Assembly: GCA_966211815.1 (NCBI GenBank)
Contig: CBIHOD010000004.1
Span: forward strand, 62,001 to 126,000
Reading direction: 5' to 3'
DNA from: JANPCX01 sp966211815
GTDB taxonomy: Bacteria; Pseudomonadota; Gammaproteobacteria; Burkholderiales; Burkholderiaceae_C
Length of the DNA stretch: 64,000 nucleotides
The position numbers and the translations under genes were made by a program. This document shows, one piece after another, positions 8,256-16,954 of this stretch; position 1 is the first letter of the stretch, and every line of letters starts with the position of its first letter. The notes beneath the pieces were generated by a model. That model was given only the letters and a program-made list of their open reading frames with translations, was not told the origin of the DNA and ran no database searches.

Positions 8256-9301
8256 ATCCGGCGGTCCCTTCGCCGCACGCGCCGCCGGGCGGACTGGCGG
8301 CCCGCCTCTCCCCCCGACGCTTGCTGGCGCCGTGGCGGGCCCGCTGGCTGGCCTGGTGGGACGCCCGACTGCCGCGCAGCGACACCTGCGTGCTGACGCA
8401 CCGAAACGTCTACATCCTGCCGACCCGGGCGGGGCTCATGTTCGCGCTCACGCTGCTGACGCTGCTGGTGGCCTCGATCAACTACCGCTTGAACCTGGGT
8501 TATGTGCTCACCTTCCTGCTCTCGGGCGCGGCCCTGGTGTCGATGCACGTCACCCACAACAGCCTGAGGGGATTGAGCCTGAGGCTCAAGCCGGTGGCGC
8601 CGGTGTTCGCCCGGCAGGCCGCGGTGTTCGAAGTGGTGCTCTCCAATCCCGGTCAAGACCGCCATGGCCTGGGGTTGAAGGTGCAGGCCGCCGATGAATC
8701 GAGCCTGGCCTGGGTCGACGTGCCCGCCCAGGGCCAGGCCGCCGCCCGCCTGAGCTGGGTGGCCGAGACCCGGGGCCTGCACACCGTGCCGACGCTGAGC
8801 CTTGAGACGCGCTTCCCGCTCGGGTTGTTCCGCGCCTGGGCCGTCTGGCGGCCAGCCGGCGAGGTGCTGGTCTACCCCGACCCCGAGCAGCATGCCCCGC
8901 CCCTGCCGGCGGGCCGGGCGGAGGCCCAGGTGGCCGGTCCGGCCCGGGGTGGCGGCGGCACCGAACTCGAGGGGGTGCGCGGCTACCGCCGCGGCGACCC
9001 GCTGAAGCTCGTGGTCTGGAAGAAAGCCGCCCAGGCCCAGGCCAGCGGCGGCGACCTGGTCATGCGCGACACCGCGGCCGCCTCCAGCCGGCAACTGTGG
9101 CTCGACTGGCAGCACGCGGCCGGCCTGGCGCCGGAAGAAAGGCTGTCCCGCATCACGGCCTGGGTCCTCGCGGCCGACCACCCTTCGCCGGGCGCGCCCG
9201 GCATCCGCTACGGGATGAACCTGCCGGGCGTCCACGTCCCGCCCGACGAAGGCGAGCAGCACCGCCGCGCCTGCCTTCGGGCGCTGGCGCTGTGGACCTG
9301 A
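8252..9301 (+). CDS. DUF58 domain-containing membrane protein
   Basis: 349-residue protein starting at a GTG that overlaps the moxR-type stop codon. Two hydrophobic spans at about residues 53-100 (GLMFALTLLTLLVASINYRL; LNLGYVLTFLLSGAALVSMH) anchor it, followed by a beta-rich region and the DUF58 (VWA-related) domain with the GVRGYRRGDPLKLVVWKKAAQ signature. DUF58 proteins are regularly encoded after MoxR and before TgpA and are assumed to be the MoxR client or adaptor; the process is not known. The four-base overlap implies translational coupling. Confidence 0.88.
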   Translation: MNPAVPSPHAPPGGLAARLSPRRLLAPWRARWLAWWDARLPRSDTCVLTHRNVYILPTRAGLMFALTLLTLLVASINYRLNLGYVLTFLLSGAALVSMHVTHNSLRGLSLRLKPVAPVFARQAAVFEVVLSNPGQDRHGLGLKVQAADESSLAWVDVPAQGQAAARLSWVAETRGLHTVPTLSLETRFPLGLFRAWAVWRPAGEVLVYPDPEQHAPPLPAGRAEAQVAGPARGGGGTELEGVRGYRRGDPLKLVVWKKAAQAQASGGDLVMRDTAAASSRQLWLDWQHAAGLAPEERLSRITAWVLAADHPSPGAPGIRYGMNLPGVHVPPDEGEQHRRACLRALALWT

Positions 9302-9319
9302 CCGCCCGCCGCCGGCCCC

Positions 9320-9535
9320 ATGCGAACGATGAAACTCTCCCGGCTCTGGCGCCCCCGTCATCCCCTGTTCTGGTTGACGCTGTTGCTCAACCTTCTGTCG
9401 TCGGCCTGCTCGTGGGCCCTGCGCAGCCTGCCCTTGACGGAGACGGGGATGTGGCTGGTGGCTGCCGCCGCGCTGGGCAACATGGCCCTCGGCCTGTGGT
9501 GCGCCTGGCGCCTCATGCACCTGCCCGAGGAATGA
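9320..9535 (+). CDS. small two-helix membrane protein, hypothetical
   Basis: 71-residue open frame 18 bases after the DUF58 gene. It reads as a small membrane protein: a basic N-terminus (MRTMKLSRLWRPRHP), one hydrophobic span FWLTLLLNLLSSACSW, a short loop and a second span MWLVAAAALGNMALGLWCAW, then LMHLPEE. No family recognised. An alternative start is the ATG at 9329. No clear ribosome-binding site, but spacing, strand and codon use fit the preceding operon. A perfect 8-base hairpin with an AACC loop follows at 9544-9563. Confidence 0.5.
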   Translation: MRTMKLSRLWRPRHPLFWLTLLLNLLSSACSWALRSLPLTETGMWLVAAAALGNMALGLWCAWRLMHLPEE

Positions 9536-9543
9536 CGGCGCCG

Positions 9544-9563
9544 CGCCGCCGAACCCGGCGGCG
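9544..9563. terminator. hairpin, possible end of the moxR-DUF58 transcript
   Basis: Perfect inverted repeat CGCCGCCG-AACC-CGGCGGCG nine bases after the stop codon at 9535. No T-run follows, so it is not a textbook intrinsic terminator. It marks the last point of the high-GC operon before the less GC-rich insert. The 195 bases from here to 9758 hold nothing else that I recognise. Confidence 0.4.
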
Positions 9564-9758
9564 ACTTCACGACGCCGTCGCGTAGTCCCAGGCAGACAAG
9601 TCCGGCGACGCCACTGAGGCAACGGAACTCCCACCGATCGATGAGGCACCCTGCGCGCGCCGCTGGTTGTGTGGCGCATGGAATCACTCCCCGATCTCGG
9701 CCATCCCTGGCTCGCACCGGCCACCTGGGCGGCTCAGGCGGCGGGTCAGTTTCAGTTG

Positions 9759-10178
9759 CTACCTCATCTCGTCGGTCGCGTCGTGCCAAAGTTTGGCCAC
9801 GATCATGAATCGCTGGCCGATGCGCATGAAATTGAGGTGGTCGACGAAGATCTTGTCGTGGATGCGAAGTCGAACTTTCGCGACCGCGGAGTCTGGCGAC
9901 AAGAAATCAAGTGTGATCAGTTGGTCTTCACGCGGTTGACCGGTGCTTTTTGGCGCCTTTCGCTTTGAGATGACCTCACGGTATTCGTTAATCGGCATCG
10001 CAGTGAAATCGCCGTCCGTGACATCGAACAGACTGCAGCTTGGGTGAAAGACCTGGTCGAATTTAGACACATCGCATTCATAGAGCGCGTCGAAGTACAC
10101 CTCCACAGCGCAGCGAAGTTCATCAAAGGACTTTTTAAAAATCATGGAAAGCTCATAAAAAGTGGAGTGAGGCTCCAT
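9759..10178 (-). CDS. nuclear transport factor 2-like protein (putative lumazine-binding family)
   Basis: 139-residue NTF2-fold protein of the Lumazine_bd_2 type. The opening AVEVYFDALYECDVSKFDQVFHPSCSLFDV is typical of this fold, as is the closing FVDHLNFMRIGQRFMIVAKLWH. Members are small cytoplasmic proteins, some binding or isomerising small molecules; no substrate can be named. The start at 10178 has GGAG upstream; an internal ATG at 10145 is possible. It is divergent from the LysR gene, with an excellent operator dyad between them, so the LysR protein very probably controls it. Base composition (many A/T third positions) differs strongly from the neighbouring genes, suggesting acquisition by transfer. 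Confidence 0.75.
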   Translation of the reverse strand: MEPHSTFYELSMIFKKSFDELRCAVEVYFDALYECDVSKFDQVFHPSCSLFDVTDGDFTAMPINEYREVISKRKAPKSTGQPREDQLITLDFLSPDSAVAKVRLRIHDKIFVDHLNFMRIGQRFMIVAKLWHDATDEMR

Positions 10179-10221
10179 TTTTATAGTTCTCCATTTGAAG
10201 ATAAATGCATTGAATTTGAAT

Positions 10222-10248
10222 AGATAATTTGTGAATCGCAAATTATCT
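10222..10248. promoter_or_regulatory. LysR-type operator dyad
   Basis: Perfect inverted repeat AGATAATTTG, seven-base centre, CAAATTATCT, containing a T-N11-A LysR box. It lies 10 bases upstream of the LysR start and 44 bases upstream of the NTF2-like start, in the divergent promoter region. The position fits both autorepression of the regulator and control of the NTF2-like gene. The perfect symmetry is directly visible; the protein assignment is inference. Confidence 0.75.
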
Positions 10249-10257
10249 GAGAAGCAC

Positions 10258-11157
10258 ATGGACCGTCTGGACACCGTGCGAATGTTTTGTCAGATCGTCG
10301 ACGCCGGTGGCTTCGCAAAAGCCGCCAAAGTGCTAGGCGTTTCACCGACCTCTGTGACACAAGGACTTGCGCGGCTGGAGCAACACTACGGATCGCGCCT
10401 GATTGAACGGACCACGCGTCGGATGAAAGTGACCGAGGCGGGCCAAATACTTTATGAGCGCGCCCGGCATTTGCTCGATGAGGCGCAAGCCATGGAAGAT
10501 GCGGTGCGAAGTGCCAGCCTTTCACCTCGAGGCCATTTGCGCATCACCCTCCCCTTGGGTGTGGCGATGACTTTTATCTACCCAAGGCTTCATGAATTCG
10601 CCGCCCGTTTTCCCAATATTTCGCTGGATCTTCAGGTGAGCGACCGCATCATCGACCTCTTGGAGGGGAATTTCGATGTCGGTTTGCGCGCAGGGATCCT
10701 GGCCGACGCTGAGGTTGTCGCACATCCATTGCGCAGGTATCGACGCTTGACTTGCGCCAGTCCCGAATACCTGGCTCGGCATGGCCATCCCGAGCATCCA
10801 GGTGAATTGGTGAGGCATGCTTGCCTCGCATACAAGCACGACGCCTTGCCGGTCTCCTGGGATTTTTTTGTCGGGGGCCATAAAAAATCCTATGGCGTGA
10901 ACGGACCTTTTTCCAGCAATGAATCGCATGCCCTGATAGCCATGACACGTGCGGGAATGGGCATTTCTCGACAGCCCGATTGGTTGATACGAAACGACCT
11001 GAAATCAGGCGCGCTGGTCACTTTGCTGGACGAATACGGTCTCCCGCCTCGTCACGACTCGCCCAGCGTCTATGCCATCACACCAAAGCAACGCTATCGA
11101 ACGGCAAAGGTCGGAGCCTTTCTTGATTTCGCCCGGCAAGCGCTGGCAGAAGATTGA
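10258..11157 (+). CDS. LysR family transcriptional regulator
   Basis: 299-residue LysR regulator. An N-terminal winged helix-turn-helix (about residues 1-60: FCQIVDAGGFAKAAKVLGVSPTSVTQGLARLE) is followed by a substrate-binding domain from about residue 90 (GHLRITLPLGVAMTFIYPRL). The ATG at 10258 has GAGAAG upstream and gives the standard MDRLDTVRMF opening; a GTG at 10231 overlaps the operator and is rejected. Divergent from the NTF2-like gene, which is its likely target. Codon usage is clearly less GC-rich than the neighbours. The inducing ligand is unknown. A short 7-base hairpin GGTCGAA-TC-TTCGACC follows directly after the stop. Confidence 0.9.
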   Translation: MDRLDTVRMFCQIVDAGGFAKAAKVLGVSPTSVTQGLARLEQHYGSRLIERTTRRMKVTEAGQILYERARHLLDEAQAMEDAVRSASLSPRGHLRITLPLGVAMTFIYPRLHEFAARFPNISLDLQVSDRIIDLLEGNFDVGLRAGILADAEVVAHPLRRYRRLTCASPEYLARHGHPEHPGELVRHACLAYKHDALPVSWDFFVGGHKKSYGVNGPFSSNESHALIAMTRAGMGISRQPDWLIRNDLKSGALVTLLDEYGLPPRHDSPSVYAITPKQRYRTAKVGAFLDFARQALAED

Positions 11158-11309
11158 ACAGGTCGAATCTTCGACCCGGAGTTCATTCGACAGGCACAGA
11201 CCGGACGTCGAAGCGGCATTGCGCCGCGAAGCGCGATTCGCGCCGCCGACCGCCGGTCACCACCGCGCGGCGTGCGCGACAATCCCGCCATCGCTTTGCA
11301 GGCACAGTC

Positions 11310-11510
11310 ATGCATCCCGGAGAACGATCCAACACCCCCGCCCACCTGGCCGGCCTGCCGCTGGTCGCCGATGGCGGACTGCTCTACACGGGGGGCATCC
11401 TTTTCTGCGCCGACGACACGCGCTGGCGGCATGCCCACGGGGTCTGGCACCTGTTCGTGATGGCGGGCGCCTCCTGCCGCCACATGGCGGTGCCGCTGCA
11501 CGTGGGTTGA
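11310..11510 (+). pseudogene. hemolysin III (TrhA/YqfA) family C-terminal remnant
   Basis: Open frame whose last fifty or so residues (from about 11355) read LPLVADGGLLYTGGILFCAD, then RHAHGVWHLFVMAGASCRHMAVPLHVG. This matches the final two membrane helices of hemolysin III family proteins, including the conserved HAxxxWHLFV motif. Family members have about 200 residues and seven helices; the first five are absent and the preceding 45 residues show no resemblance. It is therefore read as the 3' remnant of a broken gene. It sits at the right edge of the less GC-rich insert, which suggests that insertion or deletion destroyed the gene. Confidence 0.65.
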
Positions 11511-11524
11511 GGCCGCCACGCCGC

Positions 11525-11794
11525 ATGGACGACACCGACCTCTCCGCGCAGGCCCAGCCCCGCAACCCGCTGCACGGCGTCACGCTGGAGGCGATGCTGA
11601 ACGCGCTGGTCGCGAAATACGGCTGGGAAGGCCTGGGCGCGCGCATCGACATCCGCTGCTTCAACGCCGATCCCAGCATCGCTTCCAGCCTGAAGTTCCT
11701 GCGCAAGACCCCGTGGGCTCGCGCGAAGGTGGAAGGCCTGTACCTCTTCATGCTGCGCGACGCGGCCCGTGCGGGGCGCAAAACGGCGGGTTGA
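11525..11794 (+). CDS. VF530 family DNA-binding protein (DUF2132)
   Basis: 89-residue protein with the complete VF530/DUF2132 signature: NPLHGVTLEAMLNALVAKYGWEGLG, then IRCFNADPSIASSLKFLRKTPWAR and KVEGLYLFML. The family is a small alpha-helical fold reported to bind DNA; the cellular role is unknown. The ATG at 11525 gives a short polar leader before the conserved core. It begins 14 bases after the hemolysin III remnant. GC-rich codon use matches the core chromosome, so this gene is probably outside the insert. Confidence 0.85.
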   Translation: MDDTDLSAQAQPRNPLHGVTLEAMLNALVAKYGWEGLGARIDIRCFNADPSIASSLKFLRKTPWARAKVEGLYLFMLRDAARAGRKTAG

Positions 11795-11890
11795 CCGCGG
11801 CGCTCCGCCGCGCTCCAACCGGGCCGGCCGCGAGGCCGCGGCCAAAAGCCCCGCGCGCGCAGGGCCACGCCGCGCGCCGCCGCGCGAAGG

Positions 11891-14038
11891 GTGAGAAGAT
11901 CGGTCCAAACCACCACCCGCCCCCGCCCGGGCACGCCCCACTTGCAAGCCTCGCCACCTCACAACCCCACGCCGCTGCGCGCCTGGCACGCCGTCAGCCT
12001 GCCGCGCGAGACCCGCGACACCTTCTTCCTGCTGGCCGTGATCGCCTGGACGGTGGCACCGCACCTGGCGCAATTGCCGGCCTGGTCCGCGCTGCTGTGC
12101 GCGGGCGTGCTGGTGTGGCGTGCGCGACTGGCATGGACCGGCGGGGCGCTGCCGGGACGCTGGGTGCTGGCGGGCGTGCTGGCCACAGTGCTCGCGCTGA
12201 CCTTCTGGAGCTACGGCAGCGTGCTGGGCAGAGACCCCGGCATCACGCTGCTGGTGTCGCTGATGGCGCTGAAGACCCTCGAACTGCGCGCGCGCCGCGA
12301 CGCCTTCGTGGTCTTCTTCCTCGGCTTCTTCCTGATCCTCACGCATTTCCTGCTGTCGCAGTCGCTGCTGGTCGCCGCGGCGATGCTGGTGTCGGTGTGG
12401 GGCCTGCTGACCGCGCTGGTGCTGGCCCACATGCCGGTCGGCCAGCCCGCCCTGCGCAAGGCGGCCGGGCTGTCGGCGCGCACCGCGCTCCTCGGCGCGC
12501 CCATCATGGTGCTGCTGTTCGTCTTCTTCCCGCGCATCGGCCCGCTGTGGGGCGTGCCCCAGGATGACAGCGCCAGCACCGGCCTGTCCAACAGCCTTCG
12601 CATGGGCAGCGTCGCCGAACTGGCGCAGAACGAGAACATCGCGCTGCGGCTGCGATTCTTCGACGCGCCGCCGAAACCCTCGGAGCAATATTTCAGGGGC
12701 CCGGTGCTGTCGCGCTTCGACGGCCAGGAATGGCGGCCCGCGCAACCCCAGGGCGATGGGCTTCGCGCCGCGCTGCCGGCCAACCTGCGCGTCCAAGGCA
12801 ACCCCCTGCGCTACGAGATGACGGTGGAGCCGATGAAACTGCGGGTGCTGCCGCTGCTGGAAGCCAGCCGCGAGCCGCCCAGGCTCGATGGCCAGCCGAT
12901 CCCGCTGAGCATGCGGGGGGACCTTCAATGGCTTGCAGACCAGCGGCTGTACGAGCGGGTGCGCCTCAATGCCGAGGCTTACACGCGCTTCAGCCACGGG
13001 CCCACCGAGGAGGAACCCGGCCTGCGGGAACTCCTGAGCCTGCCGCCCGGCTACAACCCGCGCACGCTCGCCTGGGCGGCCGAGCTGCGCGGCCGCCTGC
13101 CCCAGGCGGACCCGAGGACCCTCGCCGCGGCGGTCCTCGCCCACATCCGCGCCAACCTCTACACCTACACGATGGCCCCGGGCGTCTACGGCGAAACCGA
13201 CCCCCGCGGCGCCATCGACGAGTTCTGGCTCGACCGCAAAGAGGGCTTTTGCGAGCACTTCGCCGCCAGCTTCGTGGTGGTCATGAGGGCGATGGGCGTG
13301 CCAGCGCGCATCGTGACCGGCTTCCAGGGCATGGACGAACCGCCGGTCGACGGCTACTACGTGGTGCGCCAGAGCGCCGCGCACGCCTGGGCCGAATACT
13401 GGCAGGCGGGCGAAGGCTGGGTGCGGGCCGACCCGACCGCGGCGGTCGCCCCTTCGCGCATCGAACGCAGCGTGCGCCTGGCGCCGGCCGCCGGTTTCGT
13501 GGGCGCCGCGATCAACGCCGTCAACCCGGCCCTGCTCGCCCAGATGCGCAATGCCTGGGAGAGCCTGAACAACCGCTGGAACCAGTGGGTGCTCAACTAC
13601 GCGGGCGGGCAGCAGCTCGACCTCTTGAAGAAGCTCGGCTTCGACTCGCCGCGTTGGGAAGACCTGGCAACGCTGCTGGTGGGCGCCTTCAGCGCCTTCG
13701 CCCTGGCGGGCGCGGGCTGGGCGTGGTGGGACGGGCGGCGCGTCAGCCCCTGGATGCGCCAACTGCAAGCCCTGCGCCGCGCGCTCCGGCAACTCGGGTC
13801 GCCGGCCCATGAGACCGACCCGCCGCGAACTTTGGCGAAAAAGCTCAGGGACCACAGCCAGGCTTGGCGCACCATCGACCGGATCCAGGCGGAAGCGCTG
13901 GCCCGGCTGCTGGAGACGCTCGACCTGCACCGCTACGGCGCCCAGGCGCGCGACAAACCCGACCACCGGCTGACGCGGCAATTTCTGTCGCTGGCCAAGC
14001 GCCTGCAAGGCGAACTCAGGCGCTCGGCGGCCGGATAA
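11891..14038 (+). CDS. tgpA: TgpA-like transmembrane transglutaminase (DUF3488 domain)
   Basis: 715-residue inner-membrane protein. The N-terminal third carries about six hydrophobic spans (DUF3488); a large periplasmic part holds a papain-like transglutaminase core with the triad Cys454 (KEGFCEHFAAS), His498 (QSAAHAWAEY) and Asp514 (VRADPTAAVA). A last membrane span at about 605-625 leads to a cytoplasmic C-terminal helix region. P. aeruginosa TgpA is essential. It normally follows MoxR and DUF58 genes directly; here 2.6 kb of other genes intervene. The start is uncertain: a GTG at 11891 and a TTG at 11942 are possible and neither has a good ribosome-binding site. Confidence 0.88.
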   Translation: MRRSVQTTTRPRPGTPHLQASPPHNPTPLRAWHAVSLPRETRDTFFLLAVIAWTVAPHLAQLPAWSALLCAGVLVWRARLAWTGGALPGRWVLAGVLATVLALTFWSYGSVLGRDPGITLLVSLMALKTLELRARRDAFVVFFLGFFLILTHFLLSQSLLVAAAMLVSVWGLLTALVLAHMPVGQPALRKAAGLSARTALLGAPIMVLLFVFFPRIGPLWGVPQDDSASTGLSNSLRMGSVAELAQNENIALRLRFFDAPPKPSEQYFRGPVLSRFDGQEWRPAQPQGDGLRAALPANLRVQGNPLRYEMTVEPMKLRVLPLLEASREPPRLDGQPIPLSMRGDLQWLADQRLYERVRLNAEAYTRFSHGPTEEEPGLRELLSLPPGYNPRTLAWAAELRGRLPQADPRTLAAAVLAHIRANLYTYTMAPGVYGETDPRGAIDEFWLDRKEGFCEHFAASFVVVMRAMGVPARIVTGFQGMDEPPVDGYYVVRQSAAHAWAEYWQAGEGWVRADPTAAVAPSRIERSVRLAPAAGFVGAAINAVNPALLAQMRNAWESLNNRWNQWVLNYAGGQQLDLLKKLGFDSPRWEDLATLLVGAFSAFALAGAGWAWWDGRRVSPWMRQLQALRRALRQLGSPAHETDPPRTLAKKLRDHSQAWRTIDRIQAEALARLLETLDLHRYGAQARDKPDHRLTRQFLSLAKRLQGELRRSAAG

Positions 14039-14114
14039 TCCGCCATCGCGCCGGCCCGCCTCCGGCGGACATTCGCCCCGGCTTCCCGCACACCCCGCCC
14101 GCTGTTCCACGACC

Positions 14115-15224
14115 ATGCCCCACCGCCCTGCCGCCCCGCCCCCCCTTCCAGCGCGTTTGCTGGCCGCCATGCTCGCTTGCGGCCTGCTCGCCGCCGGCGC
14201 CCAGCCCGCGTTCGCCGGAAAGAAGAAAACGGCGGCCGCGGTGGAATCGGACAACGCGCCGGTGGCCGTCACCTACGGCGGACGCGAAGACGTGATGGCG
14301 TTCGCGGCCGAAATCGCCGATCGGCAGCACCTGGACGCGGAATGGGTGCGCCAGGCGCTGCAGCGCGCGCGTTTCATCCCGGGCGTCGGCAAACTCATCA
14401 TGCCGCCGCCGGCGGGCACGGCCAAGAACTGGGCGGCCTATCGCGCCCGCTTCATCGAGCCCACCCGCGTGCGAGCCGGCCAGGCGTTCTGGCAGGCCCA
14501 CGCGAAGTGGCTCGAAATGGCCGAGGAACGCTACGGCGTGCCGGCCGAGATCGTCGTCGGCATCATCGGCGTGGAAACGCTGTATGGCCGGCACGCCGGC
14601 AACTTCAGGGTGATCGACGCGCTGGCGACGCTGAGCTTCGATTTTCCGAGCGGCCGCAGCGACCGCAGCGGCTTCTTCCGCAACGAACTCGAACATTACC
14701 TGGCCTTGGCCCAGCGCGAAGGCGTCGACCCCTTGTCCGTCCGCGGCAGCTTCGCCGGCGCGATGGGCCTGCCGCAGTTCATGCCGAGCAGCGTCTTCAA
14801 GTACGCCGTCGATTTCGACGGCGACGGCCGCATCGACCTGCACCGCAACCCGGCCGACGCCATCGGCAGCGTCGCGCGCTACCTGGCCGAGTTCGGCTGG
14901 CAACGGGGCCTGCCCACGCATTTCGAAGTGGCCGCGCCGGTGGAAGCCGACAACCGCGCCAGGCTGCTGGTGCCCGACATCGTCCCCAGCTTCACCGCCC
15001 AGGAGATGGCCGAGCTCGGCGCGCAACTTTCGCCCGCCGGCGCGCAGGCGCAGGGCAAGCTCGCCCTGGTAGAGCTGCAGAACGGCGACGCCGCGCCGAG
15101 CTATGTCGCCGGCACGGCCAACTTCTACGCGGTGACGCGGTACAACTGGTCCAGCTACTACGCCATGGCCGTGATCGACCTGGGCGCCGCGGTGCGCGCG
15201 GCCCGCCTGGCCTCGCAACCCTGA
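14115..15224 (+). CDS. mltB: lytic murein transglycosylase B
   Basis: 369-residue periplasmic lytic transglycosylase, family GH103. A signal peptide (PARLLAAMLACGLLAAGAQPAFA, about residues 12-34) lacks a convincing lipobox at the cleavage site, unlike E. coli MltB. The catalytic glutamate is Glu154 in GIIGVETLYGRH, and the FAGAMGLPQFMPSS and RNPADAIGSVARYLAEFGW motifs are typical. It cleaves the MurNAc-GlcNAc bond of peptidoglycan to give anhydro-MurNAc ends. It follows the tgpA-like gene by 76 bases and precedes aat by 17 bases; common transcription is plausible. Confidence 0.92.
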   Translation: MPHRPAAPPPLPARLLAAMLACGLLAAGAQPAFAGKKKTAAAVESDNAPVAVTYGGREDVMAFAAEIADRQHLDAEWVRQALQRARFIPGVGKLIMPPPAGTAKNWAAYRARFIEPTRVRAGQAFWQAHAKWLEMAEERYGVPAEIVVGIIGVETLYGRHAGNFRVIDALATLSFDFPSGRSDRSGFFRNELEHYLALAQREGVDPLSVRGSFAGAMGLPQFMPSSVFKYAVDFDGDGRIDLHRNPADAIGSVARYLAEFGWQRGLPTHFEVAAPVEADNRARLLVPDIVPSFTAQEMAELGAQLSPAGAQAQGKLALVELQNGDAAPSYVAGTANFYAVTRYNWSSYYAMAVIDLGAAVRAARLASQP

Positions 15225-15241
15225 CGGCGGGGCCCGGCGCC

Positions 15242-15982
15242 ATGGTCCCCTGGCTGCACTCGCGCGACACCCCGCTGCCGCCGACCTCGCAGGCCCTGGG
15301 CCGCGACAGCGAGATCCCCGGGCTGCTGGCGGCGGGCGAAGACCTCAGCACCGAACGGCTGCACGAGGCCTACAGCCACGGCGTCTTCCCCTGGTTCAGC
15401 CCCGGGCAACCGGTGCTGTGGTGGTCGCCCGACCCGCGCATGGTCCTGCTGACCGACGAGTTCAAGCTCAGCCGCTCGCTGCGCAAGACCTTGCGCAGGT
15501 TCGCCCAGGCGCCCGGCGCCGAAGTGCGCATCGACAGCGCCTTCGACCGCGTGATCCACGCCTGCTCGAAGACGCCGCGCCCCGGCCAGGACGGCACCTG
15601 GATCGTGCCGGAGATGATCCGCGTCTACCAGGACTGGCACCTTCAGGGCCAGGCGCACAGCGTGGAGACCTGGATCGACGGCGAACTCGTGGGCGGCCTT
15701 TACGGCATCGGCCTGGGCCGCATGTTCTTCGGCGAATCGATGTTCTCCCACCGCACCGACGCCTCCAAGATCGCACTGGCCGGCCTGGTGGCCTTCTGCC
15801 GGGCCCACGGCGTGCCGATGATCGATTGCCAGCAACGCACCGGGCACCTGGCGTCTCTCGGCGGCCGGGAGATTCCGCGGGAGGAATTCGAGGCGCGGTT
15901 GACCCCGCGCTTGAGGGAGCCCGGCATCGGGGATTGGTCCTATGATTCGCGGTACTGGTCGTTGTTGTCGCTTCAAGATTGA
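15242..15982 (+). CDS. aat: leucyl/phenylalanyl-tRNA--protein transferase
   Basis: 246-residue cytoplasmic enzyme that transfers Leu or Phe from tRNA to N-terminal Lys or Arg, marking proteins for ClpAP through the N-end rule. Conserved motifs are seen throughout: GLLAAGEDLSTERLHEAYSHG, FPWFSPGQPVLWWSPDPRMVL, GLYGIGLGRMFFGESMFSH and IDCQQRTGHLASLGGREIPR. The ATG at 15242 gives the usual family N-terminus. It is followed 46 bases later by bpt, encoding the other N-end-rule transferase, so the two adaptor enzymes of the pathway are encoded together. Confidence 0.95.
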   Translation: MVPWLHSRDTPLPPTSQALGRDSEIPGLLAAGEDLSTERLHEAYSHGVFPWFSPGQPVLWWSPDPRMVLLTDEFKLSRSLRKTLRRFAQAPGAEVRIDSAFDRVIHACSKTPRPGQDGTWIVPEMIRVYQDWHLQGQAHSVETWIDGELVGGLYGIGLGRMFFGESMFSHRTDASKIALAGLVAFCRAHGVPMIDCQQRTGHLASLGGREIPREEFEARLTPRLREPGIGDWSYDSRYWSLLSLQD

Positions 15983-16028
15983 GCGCCCGAGGCCCAATTC
16001 CTGATTCCACCCGACGAGGCCAGGGCCC

Positions 16029-16790
16029 GTGACCCATCCGAAAGAGCTACCGCTCGCATCGCTCCAGTTCTACGCCACGGCGCCCTACCCGTGCAGCTAC
16101 CTCACCGGCCGGCTGGCCCGTTCCCAGGTCGCCACGCCCAGCCACCTGATCCACGCCGACGCCTATTCGGGCTTGGTCGCCAACGGCTTCCGGCGCAGCG
16201 GCATGTTCACCTACCGGCCTTATTGCGACGGCTGCCGCGCCTGCGTGCCGCTGCGCATACCGGTCGACCGGTACAAGCCCAACCGCAGCCAGCGCCGGGC
16301 CTGGAAGGCGCACCAGGGCTTGCAGTCCCGGGTGCTGAAGCTGTGTTTCGTACCCGAGCACTACGAGCTGTACCTGCGCTACCAGGCCGGCCGGCACAGC
16401 GGCGGCGGCATGGACAACGACAGCATCGACCAATACACCCAATTCCTGCTGCAAAGCCGCGTGAATTCCAGGCTCGTCGAATTCCGGGCGCCGCCCGTCG
16501 AAGGCCAGGCCCTCGGCGACCTCAAGATGGTGTCGATCCTGGACGTGCTGAACGACGGCATCTCCGCCGTCTACACCTTCTACGAACCCGAAGAACGCAG
16601 CAGCTACGGCATCTACAACGTGCTGTGGCAGATCGAGCAGACGCGCCTGCTGAAGTTGCCCTACGTCTACCTCGGCTACTGGATCGCCGACAGCGCCAAG
16701 ATGGCCTACAAGGCCGACTTCGCGCCGCACGAGCGGCTGCTGGACGGCCGGTGGATCGACGCCGACGCCGAGGGCCTTTCCGCCGCCTGA
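16029..16790 (+). CDS. bpt: aspartate/glutamate leucyltransferase (arginyltransferase family)
   Basis: 253-residue enzyme of the bacterial ATE1 homologue family, which transfers Leu to N-terminal Asp or Glu in the N-end-rule pathway. The N-terminal Cys motif FTYRPYCDGCRACVPLRIP is complete. The acyltransferase-like C-terminal half contains DVLNDGISAVYTFYEPEERSS and YLGYWIADSAKMAYKADFAPHE, both highly conserved. Starts with GTG at 16029. Located immediately after aat, an arrangement common in betaproteobacteria. Confidence 0.95.
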   Translation: MTHPKELPLASLQFYATAPYPCSYLTGRLARSQVATPSHLIHADAYSGLVANGFRRSGMFTYRPYCDGCRACVPLRIPVDRYKPNRSQRRAWKAHQGLQSRVLKLCFVPEHYELYLRYQAGRHSGGGMDNDSIDQYTQFLLQSRVNSRLVEFRAPPVEGQALGDLKMVSILDVLNDGISAVYTFYEPEERSSYGIYNVLWQIEQTRLLKLPYVYLGYWIADSAKMAYKADFAPHERLLDGRWIDADAEGLSAA

Positions 16791-16954
16791 GCGCGTCGCC
16801 GGGCCGCGGGCCGTGGTGTTTTCCACCGGATTTCCAAGCGTTACACCTGGATTTTGCAAACAGCGGACAATAGGGGGCTCGCTGTCTTGCCTGCACCACC
16901 CGAGCAAGGCGAACCGGCGGGCGCTCTCGTCCACCCCTTTGCTTGAGACCCCCC

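Noticed and set aside
9759..11510. Insertion sequence or integrase at the less GC-rich insert
   Set aside because: No transposase, integrase, terminal repeats or duplicated target site could be seen at the edges.
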